Of a stretch of DNA of 64,000 nucleotides, positions 33,389-45,981 are shown piece by piece. The translations under genes were made by a program, and so were the position numbers. Below the pieces are notes generated by a model. It did no database searches, was not told the DNA's origin, and saw only the letters and a list, made by a program, of their open reading frames with translations. Source of the DNA: Ascochyta rabiei (Eukaryota; Ascomycota; Dothideomycetes; Pleosporales; Didymellaceae); NCBI RefSeq assembly GCF_004011695.2, contig NC_082405.1, forward strand, positions 3,285,001 to 3,349,000, read 5' to 3'. How positions within the stretch are numbered: position 1 is the first letter of the stretch; every line of letters starts with the position of its first letter.

Positions 33389-34740
33389 ATGTCTTCCTCT
33401 AAGCCTACTATAGATAGTAGCGTTTTCCTTAGAGATAATGCTGAGCGTGTCTTATTTGACAACAACAGCTAGCTAGACTCTACTAAGCTTGTTATGAACA
33501 AGCAGGCATAGCTCTAGAAGGCTGTAGACTAGGAAGTACGTAAGTACACCCCTAAGTAAACAAAGGCTATTATTAACAAGATAGCAGAAGTACGCATAAT
33601 TATAACTAAGCCTCTGTTACTACACTAATATTTACACAGCTCCTTATTTATATGCGCGTGTTAATTAAGGCCCTTACTAAGAAGCATAGTCTTCTAATCT
33701 ACTTAGTTGCTATGTTGCACCTTATTACGTGCAAATTAATTATAATAGGTAATAAGAATAATTACTTTACCTATAAGAACACGCAGATAAAGGCTGCATA
33801 GATGCTAGTAGACTAGATTATTACCTAGGCTACCGCTGACAACCTTGTAAGGCTCTTAAGTAGCCCTAGTAACTTAGCCCTCTTCTAGGAGACACTTGCA
33901 AACTTAAAGCCTACCTTAAGTCTTACTAATACTGTCTAGGAGATAATTAACAACAAAGAAGAAGGTGACTTTTCTAACTATAACCTGGACAACGTCTATT
34001 AATCTTCTGTAAGGGTAACTATTAGCTTAGGTATTAAGACGCCGGTTATAGCGTACAGTAATAAGATTACTACTACTAACATGTTTAAGTATAAGAAGCG
34101 TGTTTTTAAACTACTAACTACAATACAGTATATTAAACTAGCTAGCAACGTTAAAGTTAAGGTTTCTGCAACTAAGGCTACCTCTATTACTAACTTTATG
34201 TTCTCTATATTAGACGTGTCTAGTGCAAGACAGATACGTAATATTATTAACACCTTTAACAGAGATAGATCTAAGCATTACTACTAGATTAAGGCACTTT
34301 AGATAAGCAAGTTGTAGGTAAAGAACAAACCTGTTAACAGAGCAATTAAGCAATTCTACATTACCTTCTCTAAAGTTAGTAACCTAACAGCCCTAAAGAT
34401 GCGCACTGCCCTATTAGAGTACATCTTTGTTAAAAACGCACTTAACCACCACATTGCTATTAAGGCTATTAAGTTAATTGTCCTTACTAAAAACAGGAAT
34501 CTAGAGGCTATTAAAAAGAGGTTCAATCTAATAACGTTAAGCAGCTGTGGCAATAATCTGCTCTTTAAGTAGGTTGCTGCTGCACTTAAGCTACGCTTAT
34601 TAGTGTAGTAGGCAAAGAAGCATATAAAGCTCGCTAACTACTACTACAAGTTTGCTACTGCCTTTCCTGCCCTTCTGCTCCTCTAGCCTCTTAGTTTGCA
34701 CAACAAGTAAGTAAACCCCTCTGTTACCTTAAAGTTTCTA
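33389..34740 (+). pseudogene. RIP-decayed gene of unknown function
   Basis: ATG at 33389 opens MSSSKPTIDSSVFLRDNAER and runs with CAG/CAA-type stops to about 33650. There the readable frame shifts (MRVLIKALTKKHSLLIYLVA) and continues to about 34740 through MFKYKKRVFKLLTTIQYIKL (34081) and IRNIINTFNRDRSKHYY. The shift could be an intron or an indel. Asn and Lys are over-represented where Asp and Glu would be expected. No domain was recognised. A TAGGTCT-loop-AGACCTA palindrome lies about 120 bp before the ATG. Confidence 0.5.
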
Positions 34741-35460
34741 TTACTAATACTGTAATAGAATAGCTAAGATTAACAGTATGTACCTTATTGCTGGCATAGA
34801 CACATTTATAAGAAACATCCCTTAGGAACTAGATGCGCCTATAAAAAACATAGCTACTTACCTCTGTACAGACTTAGATAACAGTATACTTACTCTTAAT
34901 AGTTACAGCCTTAGGATTAAAATTATTACTATTAATTGTGTAGCAGGCAGTGCTGCTTACGTCCCCTTTAAGAACATTCTAACATAAGTTAAGGGCGTGT
35001 ACAGTACTAGAGATGCCAACAGTATTAATAAAGAGATAGAAGATACAGACAATGCCTAGGGTATAAGTAATTATAGTAGGTATAGCAGGGCATATAGAAT
35101 TACTAAACACTAGTTTAACTAACGTACAGTATAACTATAGTTACAGTTACTTTATATACAGTAATAAGAGTTAGATACTATTACTACTAAATAGTAAAAT
35201 AGTTACTATTGTTTTACAAAATTTTAGTATATATAAACGCTAATATATCTACGTATTAATTTTAGCTTTGTTGTAATAAAAAGCTAGAAGGGTCTGTGTA
35301 AGACCTATATATCGTGTTCTCGCCTACGCGTTATAGCAGCGCCTTAATTTACATCCCCTTAACCCCTCTACACTATACGCCTTCCCTTTATAAACACTTC
35401 TAGCGTAACTACTTATATTTAACTAAGTTTTAGTATACCTACACTATAATACACTCTAAT
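34741..35460. other. Spacer in the RIP block
   Basis: AT-rich, no motif recognised apart from a weak palindrome GGTCT-gtgta-AGACC at about 35291-35305, upstream of the RING-finger frame. Confidence 0.3.
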
Positions 35461-35844
35461 TAATTCTGTTTTATTATATAAGGCACCTGTTGCGTAGCTT
35501 ACACCAGCAATACAACTGTTAGCGTTTACTGCCTAGTCTGCCTTAAGAACCTACACCTAGTTAAGAATGTTAATAAGGATAATACTAAGTAAGAAGTGCT
35601 GTAGATTATTAACTGTAGGTATCTAGTTTGCTTAGGCTGCTTAAATACCTATGTTAAGACTTATAACTACTGCCCTATCTGCAGGTCTGTCCTTTTTAAA
35701 GCTAACAGCAAACATAACAAAGATAACACTAATGCAATAGAGATACTGGTATTGCTTGTTTCTACTACTCCTATTGCTGAGCTTGCTACTGCTATACAAG
35801 ATAGGGTCTCTAGTGCTAAGAAGCTTATAAGATTTAAATGCTAA
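35461..35844 (+). pseudogene. C3HC4 RING-finger protein, RIP-decayed
   Basis: The core at 35530-35682 follows C-X2-C-X24-C-X-(H)-X2-C-X2-C-X10-C-X2-C: it starts YCLVCLKNL, continues INCRYLVCLGCL and ends NYCPICR. The CPICR box and spacing are diagnostic of RING fingers, which act mostly as E3 ubiquitin ligases. The zinc-binding His is Tyr (CAC to TAC), and two stops fall in the X24 loop. The frame continues about 50 residues to TAA at 35842-35844. The true start is not visible. Confidence 0.75.
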
Positions 35845-37689
35845 CTCTTATAGAGCTAGTATTAGGGCATGTAGCTAGTTTAAAGCTTATAAAGACCTTT
35901 ACAAAATATTAGTAAAATACTTAGCTAGGTACAATGTTTATATGTAGTTAGTGCTTATATTAGCTAATAATTATTCCCTAGTATATAAACTTAGAAAGAA
36001 GACTAACCTCTATATCTATAGTGTACTACAAATTAAGTTTGCATAAGGACAAGCCCGCTCCTTACTTCCCTACCTGCTTGCTGTCCTGTACAGCAGGGCG
36101 TCTAGTAATAAGAGTTAGAGGGCATAATACTAGAGCAGCGTGTACGCTAGAAGGTAACATATAGTTTGTAATAATAAGTAGTGTTAGTCTATAGCACATA
36201 TGTTCCTATCTTAATAAAGAACGTAGCACATAGTATATACACTCTAATAATCTTTAAGTATATTATACATCTTACCTATATCTAATACTTAAGACTACCT
36301 ATTACAGGCACTAGACAGTTTAACGCTGAACTTTCTGCTGTGTAGGACGCTACTTCTCTACACTCTACACAGCCCTGTTTGTTAAGCACACTACTACTCT
36401 AACTACGTTTAACTTGCTACTATACTCTGTGTTAGGTAGTCTATATAATACTGCCCTAGGCGCCTACCTAGGGTCCTAGACAAACTATAAGCCTGCACCT
36501 AATTTACTACACTAACTAACCCTACCTACTAGCAGTGCGATATGCGCCCTAGCTGCACATTAAGCTACCTGTCTCTGTCTACCACCTTACATTTATACTG
36601 TAGCTGCTGCAGCTACTACGCTATAAGCGCGCCTACTGCTACAACCTTAAGCTTGTCTACGTGTAGGTTAATAATATAATAAATATCCTTCTATATACAG
36701 TAATGTGTTATAAAAGAGATTCTTACATAGACTACAATTTAAATTTTAGAAGAGAGGGTAAGAAGGGTTAGTTGTTAGCAGTTAATTGCGTAGATTTTGT
36801 AGCAGACATTTATTAAAATAATAAGAAAGTTTATTATAGCTGAATTGCAGTAGCACTAGTTAGGTTTGCGCTGGAATATTTACGTTGTTAAGGGTCTAAA
36901 GGTTGGCGCGCGTAGACCTGTGACTTTAGCACTACTTTATAGCTAGATAGATCTACGCAGGACCTATCTAAACCGCGCCTGCGCATAACTATTGCCAGAC
37001 CCCTACTAACAACATTTTTACTAGGCGCAGGCCTATACAACACATCCTTATAACTGCTAGGGCATCTACAATAGTGTAGTCTTAGTTTTTTTCTAGGCGC
37101 GCATCTATATAACTGCCTTGTTGTACAGTTATAATATAAACTTAGTAGCTTACAGTTACGTATAGTAAGTACGCGTTTACTATAAAACTAACGCACGCTA
37201 ATCTTAATAGGAAACAATCTACTTACTGTGCGTAAATCTAAGACATTATAAGTATGTTAGATACCTACCCTTAAAAGCCAGCTACAAAATGTAGTTAATG
37301 TAAACCTATTAACAGGTACACGCCTCTTACGCCAGGGCAAGTGTAGAACAACCTAGGCATTCTACCACAGCACTATAATTACAGTAGCAACACTAACTAC
37401 AAATTTAATAACTTCCTACATAATGCAAAGAAGGCATTAATTACTCTACATAAAGATAAACCTTATAGTAACACGTTTTATAAGAACAAAGAGATCCCTA
37501 TAGCTAGTATAGATGTTTAGCTGTTAAACAATCTATAAACAGAGGTAAAGAATTAGGATAATAATTAAGAGGCTTATAGTTAGATAATCTTGAAATTTAT
37601 AAAGTCTATTACTAGCTAACTTTTAAGTAATAGTTTAGACATGAATTACAGAGTGTGCAACTAGAGTTGTTTTAACATTAATACTTAGC
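35845..37689. other. RIP-mutated sequence without a recognised gene
   Basis: Decayed frames only. A palindrome TAGATAGATC-tacgcag-GACCTATCTA lies at 36944-36970, beside several GGCGCGC/GCGCCTGCGC stretches (36900-37110) that stand out from the AT-rich background. Confidence 0.3.
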
Positions 37690-39090
37690 TAGTTAAGAAC
37701 AGCTAATAAGGAATCTTCGGGCAGACGCTCCTATTGCTGCTAGCTGTTGCCCTACAGCAAACACAGACCTTACTAGTCTCTATCCCTCTGCTCTATTAGA
37801 GTACACACGCGCGCTGTTCGCCTATCTAATTAACAACGCTAACAATACTGTTGCTAAACAGCCTGTTAGGAGTAAGAGCGTTAGCTACTGCTTAAGCTAG
37901 ATTAACTGCTAACTGTATTGCTTGTAGTTATAGCTACAATGTCTTTATACACGTGCAGAATCCACTAACACTAGCTTCCTCTTCTTAGCCTAGAGAGTCT
38001 GGTGTTAAGCATACTGATACTGGCAGCAGAGAAGAGTTAAGCACAAACAAAAGCAAGTAGACCAGCAAAACCCTATATTGTAAGCAGAATAATATGCAAA
38101 AGGAGTTATACACAGTTAGGGAATTAGCTTCTTAGTTATTAAGTAAGTCGCACTCTAGGAAAAGACACTAACACGCTGATTTGTTATGCTCTTTACCTAA
38201 AGCACTATTGTAGTTACGCTCCTTAACACGTACAAGTCCTACGTTACACATACTAGGTAATAACAACAATAGTAGCTAGTACTACTTAAGCAGCAGTAAT
38301 AAGAGGTCTTTATTCTATGCACTAAGCAACAACAATAAAAACAATTATAACAGTAATTCTTTAACATAAGGAACTGCAACTCTGTTGCATTTAGTTGTTT
38401 CACCTCTTTAAGAACTAGAGCTACCTTTTAACACGTCCCTTCTATTAACAGGGAGTCTAATAGTTACGCAAGTTGCAGTATAGAAGCCTAGTAACCTTCT
38501 ACTAAACAACGTAGTAGAGGGTAATTAACTGCAACTACTCTACAGTAATGTACTAGAAGGTAAAACAGTTAAGATATTCTACTACAAACGCAGCGTCCTC
38601 TACCTTTGCGCACTTAGTATTTAGCTCTTAAAGAATAAGACGCGGAGTAATATAGTAGTTAGAGTTGTTTGCTTAAAGCTTATCCTATACAGTATATTAT
38701 TCCCTAAGTAGGTTGTTATAGCTGTCTATAGAACTAACTTAAACTTCTACGTTTACCCCTATAATATAGAAGGCCGACGCATAGAAGGGAACTAGGCTTC
38801 AAGCGCAAATAAAGCAGCTATTACCCTAGAAGCAGTTTATGCTACTGGCTATCTCTTTCCTCTATTTAATTGCCTGTGTAAGATTGATATTGGAGCGTAC
38901 TTAAGGTACCTCTACTACCACAATTAATAACTGCCTACAAATAAGATGCTAGCTTACTTATAATAGGATGTGAAACGCACTAAGCTACAGGAAGTAGGCC
39001 TTTAGATGTTTGTTGCTTACACTATTTTTAGTAAGCTAAAGGCTCAGCGTATAGTTAGTTAACTAAAGAACAGCCCTTAGTAATAGATAC
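37690..39090 (+). pseudogene. RIP-decayed gene, Gln-rich, unknown function
   Basis: Two long plus-strand frames follow each other. About 37690-38400 reads DLTSLYPSALLEYTRALFAY, YWQQRRVKHKQKQVDQQNPI and a glutamine-rich part where many codons are TAA/TAG in place of CAA/CAG. About 38380-39090 reads VKIFYYKRSVLYLCALSI, LNFYVYPYNIEGRRIEG and LEAVYATGYLFPLFNCLCK. Almost all stops are of the Gln or Trp type. The frame change may be an intron. No domain was recognised. Confidence 0.45.
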
Positions 39091-41133
39091 AAAAAGTTAG
39101 GTATAGATACACGTTACTTTGCTATTTAAAGTGTTAGACAGTTTCTAATATAAGGACTGTAGTCTCTAAACACACTACTAGTACTATACCCTCTTAACTA
39201 CTCTATATAATAATATATAAGTGTTTCCCACACTAACTAAATATTAAAATTAAATTAACCTTAAATTTCACGTGTAAAATCCAAAGGATAAAACACTAAT
39301 ATAGATCTTATATATCTTAGTTGTTAAAGAAGCATTTGTCTAAAGGAATGTAATTAATAATAGTAGGCTATAAACTTTTAACTAACAACTGTAGAGGGCT
39401 GCAGTACTAAAGCAAAATTTGCTAGTCTATATAGACTTGCTAGTAACCCTTGTTATAAAGATTGTAATAATCTTAGTAGACTGCCTCTTAAGCCCACTTA
39501 GCTATCTACTGCTAACGTTAGACTACCTGCCTTTAACCTGCATACTATTATGTTCTTTAAACACGTGTTTGTTACTAATTAAAGTCTGCCTTCTAGTAAC
39601 AAAGTAGTTGCTGTTTAGGTAGAAAATAATAGCCCTTAGCTTATATTCTACTGTCTGCTCTACACTATCTATCCTTAGCACAGTAAATAACATTCTACCT
39701 AGGGGTTTACGCGTAGTAACCTCCTTTTAAGTAATATTAATTCTGCTGCTAATGTATAGAATTATATAACTAGGGAGCAAATTTACATACATGTAGCGCA
39801 ATATAATAAGCTACTTACAGCTAGCTCCCTTTTTACAACAAGAGCAGAGTAAGACTAGCTATCTACTATTAGCTGTATTAGAAGCGTATATATCTTTTGT
39901 ATTAAAGAATGTCTTATTAATAGCATCTTGTATACTCTTACCCTTAAAGATAACTATATTGTTTTTAATATTAAACAACAGATAAAACAAGGCTTGTAAC
40001 AGAGGGGGACGGCTAAGCTCTGTTACGTTAACTTGTGCCTAAGTAGAGTTACAGCAAGTGTAAGCTGTGTAAGATAATATAGTAGTAGTCGTTGCCTATC
40101 TAAAACATGACTTAACGTAGTTGTTTCGATTAACTTGTTTACTATAATTATAAGAGTTACTGCTTATGTATATAGCCTGCATTATAAAATCTTTTAACCT
40201 GTTATTATGCTGTTTAAGGGTGCTGTTCCTTAAATGCATTAACAGTAAATAGAAGAATGCTAATAGGAGTGGCTCTATAAGTAAGGTCTTTAAAGTAACA
40301 AGGTTACTACGCTGCAACCTAATTCTAAGAGTTAGGGCGGCTGCAGTAAGGGCTTTAAACGCGCACAAGTTAGAGCTCTAGCTAGTAGAATTGCCTAATC
40401 TAACTATATTATATAGTCTATAAGAGATTTTAGTGTATACGTAGTTAAATTTGTCCTAATTATCTAAGAGTTCTATTAGTTGTAAGAGGGGATAGGTAAA
40501 GCTAGTGTTAGTTATTATAATCTTAAAGCCCTTTGTCTGTTATACTGTGCTATTTGTAATTATATAGTCTCTATAAGCCTAAATTGTCTAAATAGAGTGC
40601 TAGGCTAGATTAAGGTGTTAGGTAATGCGATTAATTGTAGACTTGTTCTGCTAAATGCGATTAATGTTAATTTTGTCTTTGCAGATGTTATAAAAAGCGG
40701 CACTAACTTGTATTAGCGCATTTTTTTAAGATGTTGTTGTTAGACAATAATATACTTGTTTTTCTTTAAGAGCTTTAGTATTATATAGAGAGTGCTAATT
40801 GTAACAGCGCTATAATTATGCGCAGAGTAGGCTATAATAGCAAATATTAACAGGATCTAAAATCTGCTACTCTATTGCGCAATAAGTGTTGTAGTTAAAT
40901 TAGGGTGTGCTAAGGTTACCTTAATGTTAGTTATAATATAAAGGTTCTTACATAAGCTGTACACGTAATATATAGACTACTTTCTTCCTAAGTAGCTCTA
41001 GAGCAGACCTATTCTGCCAGCAACAGCTATAACAAACTGCGCTTTACTAACACAGCTTTTCTTTAGTATACATATTTTTACACATTTTTGTTTAGTTAAC
41101 ACGTGCAGCCTGCTTGCACTACTTACTAGAAAC
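39091..41133. other. RIP-mutated sequence without a recognised gene
   Basis: No motif was recognised. The minus-strand frame at 40096-40368 is the longest without stops, but it has no visible domain and is treated as chance. Confidence 0.3.
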
Positions 41134-42450
41134 ATGTTGTCTTTAACTAGCATTACTTACCTATTAGAATCTTGTAATAGTATCTCTGTATACACGCATC
41201 TTAGCACAGAGGGTTAGCTGCCTAAGAACCTAACCTTTAAGGTTGCGCAAGATTCTTTTAATCCTTGCCTTTAGGAGTACTATGTGTAGGTCCTAGTAGA
41301 GGGTCCTTGTTAACGCTATACTATCCTTATTTAAGGCACTAGCACAGTAAGTACTTAGAAAGAGGCTAAAAAGGCAGCATTCTCTTCTGTCCTGCGCTTA
41401 ATAGGTAAGATTTCCAACTTTGCGCTCCTAACTCTTTGCTACTATATTCTGTATTGCTTACTAGTCTTATTAACAGCCTTACGTGAATTTAATAATATTA
41501 AGAAGATTAGTGTCTGTAGCTATAAAGACTTAGTTATAGCACGTAAAGCAGCTAAATACACACCTTAGTAACTAAATACAAATCCTACTACTAACAAGAC
41601 TACTATTATTACTACTGTAGTAAAAGACTTAAAATAGCTAAAGAGTCTAGTAGAAGAATAGATTGCGCCTACACAGCTAATTGTTCTAGACGTTAAGCGC
41701 TTTGCTAGTCTAGGTTCTAATAAGCTATTGTTGGAGCTTAGTCTTGTAAGAGTAAATATAGGCAGTAGAACAACGTCTACTTAACACTTCTGTATAGCAG
41801 AGTACACATACTTAGACAATACAACTTACCTTACTAACGTACCTATATCTAACGCCTTTGCATATAGCAAAACTAATATTCTACTAAAAGCTAAAGTGCT
41901 AGACTATTTAATAACTGCGCTTAACACCACCTATACGTAAGGAAAAGTTATAGTAGTTAGATATACTATACAGCATAATCGCGCTTAGTTAGAGAAGGAG
42001 AGTGTCTTATTTAAAGACGTTAATTTCCTTAACCTTTCAAATATTAAAAAGGCTATTGTTAGAACACACTAAGCTTAGAAACTGTTTATATTAACTGTAT
42101 AATACAATGTCCCTATAAAGGGAGATCCTTATAACGCAGGTAATAATGCAGTTACTACTACAATGCTTCTAGCAGCCTAGTTAAAAGTCTGCACTTGTTT
42201 AGAGTAAGATTAGATAATTAAGCAATTAGACGACATGTACACCAGTGCCCCCCTAACCCTATTACTCTTACTATCTGTTAGCTTAGTTTCCTTATTTCCC
42301 TCTAATTCTTCGTCTAATTGCAGGAAGCTAGGAATGCTTTAAACATATGCCTAGACGCTGGTATGCAAATATTACAGAGTAAGGTAGGGAACATAAAAGC
42401 AAAGGTTAGCTTAGATAGGAACAACATTGCTACGCTTTAGAGAATACTGT
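41134..42450 (+). pseudogene. dsRNA-binding-like plus DEDDh exonuclease (Gfd2/YDR514C-like) protein, RIP-decayed
   Basis: From ATG at 41134 a single frame runs to 42180. Residues about 33-90 (LTFKVAQDSFNP ... EYYV.VLVEG ... KEAKKAAFSSVLRLIG) have the layout of a dsRNA-binding domain, including the C-terminal KEAKKAA helix. From 41662 an RNase-H-fold exonuclease follows: QLIVLDVKRF (Exo I, normally DxE), HFCIAEYTYL, VIVVRYTIQHNRA (normally VGHD...D), then YNAGNNAVTTTMLLAA (normally HNAGNDAxxT, the H-X4-D of Exo III). The Glu, His and Asp ligands are Lys, Tyr and Asn, as RIP would make them. An intron is probable from GTAAGA near 42203 to the GCAG before 42325, after which EARNALNICLDAGMQIL continues. 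The exonuclease assignment is fairly strong; the dsRNA-binding call is weaker. Confidence 0.65.
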
Positions 42451-45400
42451 ATAATATATAAGGTAATTTAAAATAGAACACTACATAAGCCTACCTGTAT
42501 TAATTAATTCTGATCTTTATTTGCATTAATTTTTATTTTACCTAAATTACACAAAAAGACTTAATATGCTAGGTACAGCATTAGCACACTATACTAAACT
42601 AAATCTTGTTTTGTTCTGCTGTAGATAGCTATACGTTTAAACTTATTCTCTAAATACGTGCTTATATAATACGTCTAAAGACTTCTATTTAGTATTATGC
42701 TAACCTTAAGAAAAAAAAAGTTCTACTATAAGCATCTGTTTAATGCTGCTTTTTACTAGTAATTACTTAATAGTTAGCTGTATCCTTTATCTTATTACAT
42801 TGTAGATATAACTAGTCTGTCTTAATATTAGCACCCTTTTACTACTGTGTACCCTTTTACTGCTGTATATGTTAACTATTAAGTCTACACTAAATCCTAT
42901 ACTTAACCTTACCACTCTTCCCTTAATATAGACACTTAACTCTAGATCCTTAATTCCCTAGTTTACAGCATTAAGGTTATACACAGAGAAGAGTGTATCT
43001 CCTTAACTAAACTTTAGTACAGCTTAGTAAGTTTTAACATATTCTATTAAGATAAAGATCCTATTGCTAACGCACTATAGGATAGTGGATTTAAGCTACC
43101 TACTTTGTACAAACTACGCCACCTTCTACCTTAGCTTTGCAATCTAACTACTCTTAGCGCTGCTACTTACAACAGTGTACTATAGTTTGCAAGTTTTAAC
43201 ATAAAGACGTTGCCTAGACAAGGCATCCTGGTCTAACCCCTTATTAATGCTGGTATTAAGATTAACATGTATAAGAACCTTATAGTTAGCGTAGACATTC
43301 TAGGTTAAGACGTGTAGGCAGCCCTAGTTTAATGTTCTATTAGAGACTATTTTGTTAGTACAGGAGACACAGCTTTAGTTGTCTTCTAGGCTGTTAATAA
43401 CGCGTTTAACGCCTTAGGTTTTGCCTACATTACTAATGTTACAGATCTTACTAAGGTTAACTTCTTAGACAGTATTAAGGGCAATATACTAGAGAAGAAG
43501 TTTACAGTTATCTATAATACCTTACTCTAGTTATATAACAAGTCCTTACACGTCTAGATATTAAGGGTGCTAAATAGACAAATACACTAAAGGAGGATAT
43601 GCAAGATATTAGACCTTAGGAACTTAAATAAGTACTAAAACAATAACTCTTCTTGTGCTTAGCTAGCCATGTATTTATATAAAGCTAGTTAACAAACATT
43701 TACATTAATGTAACTAGAGTAAGTATATTTGCTAATCTAGAAGTGCTGCATTAGTCTAATAAGGCTTACTTAGCAAAAGCTTTTCTGGCCTGCAACGCAA
43801 GATAATGTGTGTTTGTTTACTAATCTTAAAGTGCTACATTAGTCTAATAAGGCTTACATAGTAAAAGCTTTTCTAGCCTACAACGTAAGATGTTGTGTGT
43901 TTGTTTACCTTACAGCGCGCAGCTTGCAGATCTACTACTAGATTCTGTTTCTACCCTGTTAGCTACCGCTCCTCTCTTCTACAACAAGACTACACTACCT
44001 TTACAGTCTAATATCCCACTAAAATACTCTAAACATAAGCCTAGCTTAACTATATAACGTTATAGTACAATACAAAATATTAACACGTCTACTAATATGC
44101 GCTAACAAGTTTTATAGAACTACTGTAATGCTACCTAGCGTGTTAAGTACGGCACTACTAAGGACAGTTAGGTTCTCTAGGTTAATTTCCAGGTTACTGT
44201 TAAGGACACTGCTGACAGTCTAAAGTGGTTCTTTACTGCTAAGTACTTTACGTACCCTATCTACTACAATAAGTGCAATGCTTCTAATATTAATAAGAAC
44301 TTAGGATTATTTATTGCCTAGAAGCGACTCTTCTATTGGTACAAAGCCCTAGCTAGCACTGTTAAGAACGATGGTAGCATTAACAGCAACACTAATAGCT
44401 TGGCTGGTGACTGTGAGCTTTACAAGGGTTAGGCTAATTAGAACAACGCTGTAGTAGGAGTATTTAGAGATAGCCTACATAACTAGCATTAGAGGACAAT
44501 TTAGATGCTTACTATCTAGGGTTCTAATTTTAAAATGTGTAGTTAGAAGCAATACTTAGACTACGTTGCGTTAATATAGAGGGAGAATATTATAGGACAC
44601 GCACCCTACTTAGTAGAAGGATAGTAAAGGTAGGCTTATAATCTTTAACTCTAGAAATTGCTTATACTATTAAACGTAATAAACTTTATAATAGGTAATC
44701 TTTTAGTAAAAGGATGTTCTTTTTTCTTTTTACTATGTTTCCCTAAAGATTTACCTAATGTATGTTAAAACATAAGCCATTATTAAAGGTTTAGAATAAA
44801 ACAGGGCAACGTCCTGTTCTGTTAGAGGCTAATGTTAAGTTGTGTGTTGTAACCTGCGCCTACTAGATAGGTCTTTTGCAGACCTATCTGGCTAGCATAG
44901 CTTGTTTAAAAGTTAACACCTTAAAGTAAAATTTAAGCTAACTAGGCTAAATCTACAGTATCTCCTTACAAACATGCTGCTTCTAATCTAAGTAATAATA
45001 GAGTAGAAGATTAGTGGCTAGAAAGTGTTGTATAGGCGAAACGTAAGCACAATTAGCGTTGTAAGTGTCTACTATTTACTTCTAAGATAGTAGGATATCT
45101 ATCTAGTATATCTAGCTTTTGTTTTTAAGTATCCTTAACGCCCTAAGAGATGTACCTATAGTATTAAATTAGTACTGCTAAGACATTAGATTAGGTATAG
45201 CGTGATACCTAATGTCTAACCCTGTTAAGCTGCTGTCTACGCTGCCTAAGCAGCTTACAGAGCCTGCGCTTAAGAATAAGTTAACGCCCGCAAACCAGCG
45301 CAAGAGCTACTAGAAGAAGAACTGCTGTAGCTCTAGCATCCTGCCTATAAACTTTAACAACTCAGACAACGTCTACTTATTAAGCCCCCTAAGCAGCAAC

Positions 45401-45640
45401 TATGCTTCTAAGAGCAAGTCTAAGGACAACAAAGCTACTGCAAATATTAATACTACGCCTAATACAGAGGATAGCTTACAGAGTAGCGCGTAATTAGCTA
45501 CAGCGTACGCTATACGTTTGCCTAGGCTGGAACACAGCAACTAGATCTAGATAAGGACAACAAGATAACTATAGAGATGGCTAACAACAAGATTACAGCC
45601 TCTAACCAAGATGGGTAGGCCAACCATTCTAATGGTTGAT
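42451..45640. other. RIP-mutated sequence, right part of the large block
   Basis: Plus-strand decayed frames occur around 43190-43560 (FVSTGDTALVVF, AVNNAFNALGFAYITNVTDL) and 44180-44420 (VTVKDTADSLKWFFTAKYF), without known domains. Palindromes lie at 44864-44890 and 45181-45217. Near 45640 the sequence becomes GC-richer. The interval 45641-45981 holds nothing recognised. Confidence 0.35.
43732..43907. repeat. Tandem duplication of an 88-bp unit
   Basis: Units 43732-43819 and 43820-43907 both start CTAATCT and end TGTGTGTTTGTTTA. They differ mainly at G/A and C/T positions (for example GGCCTGCAACGCAAG against AGCCTACAACGTAAG), so the second unit has lost more G and C. Confidence 0.85.
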
Positions 45641-45981
45641 TTAGGGGTACGGATTTGTTAGGGACCAGGGCTACAGATTTTGCGCGGATATCTTATCATG
45701 GGTACAGTTGGTTTTTCTCCCAACTACGGTCGTTCTGCAACAACAGATTAGATCTGCTTTAAACTTAGACATATATTTTGCGTTAATAACCTATATTACC
45801 TATATAAGTTATAGCAAAATCAGCTTTATAAATTATAGGGGTAGGGTTTGTTATTGTAGTTAGGGTTGCGCTAGCGCGCAGACAATAACTGCATTAACGT
45901 AGCAGAACATTAACACTATAAATACTAATATAAGAAAGTAATATACTAAATACACAGTACAGAGCAATTAATTATAGCACA

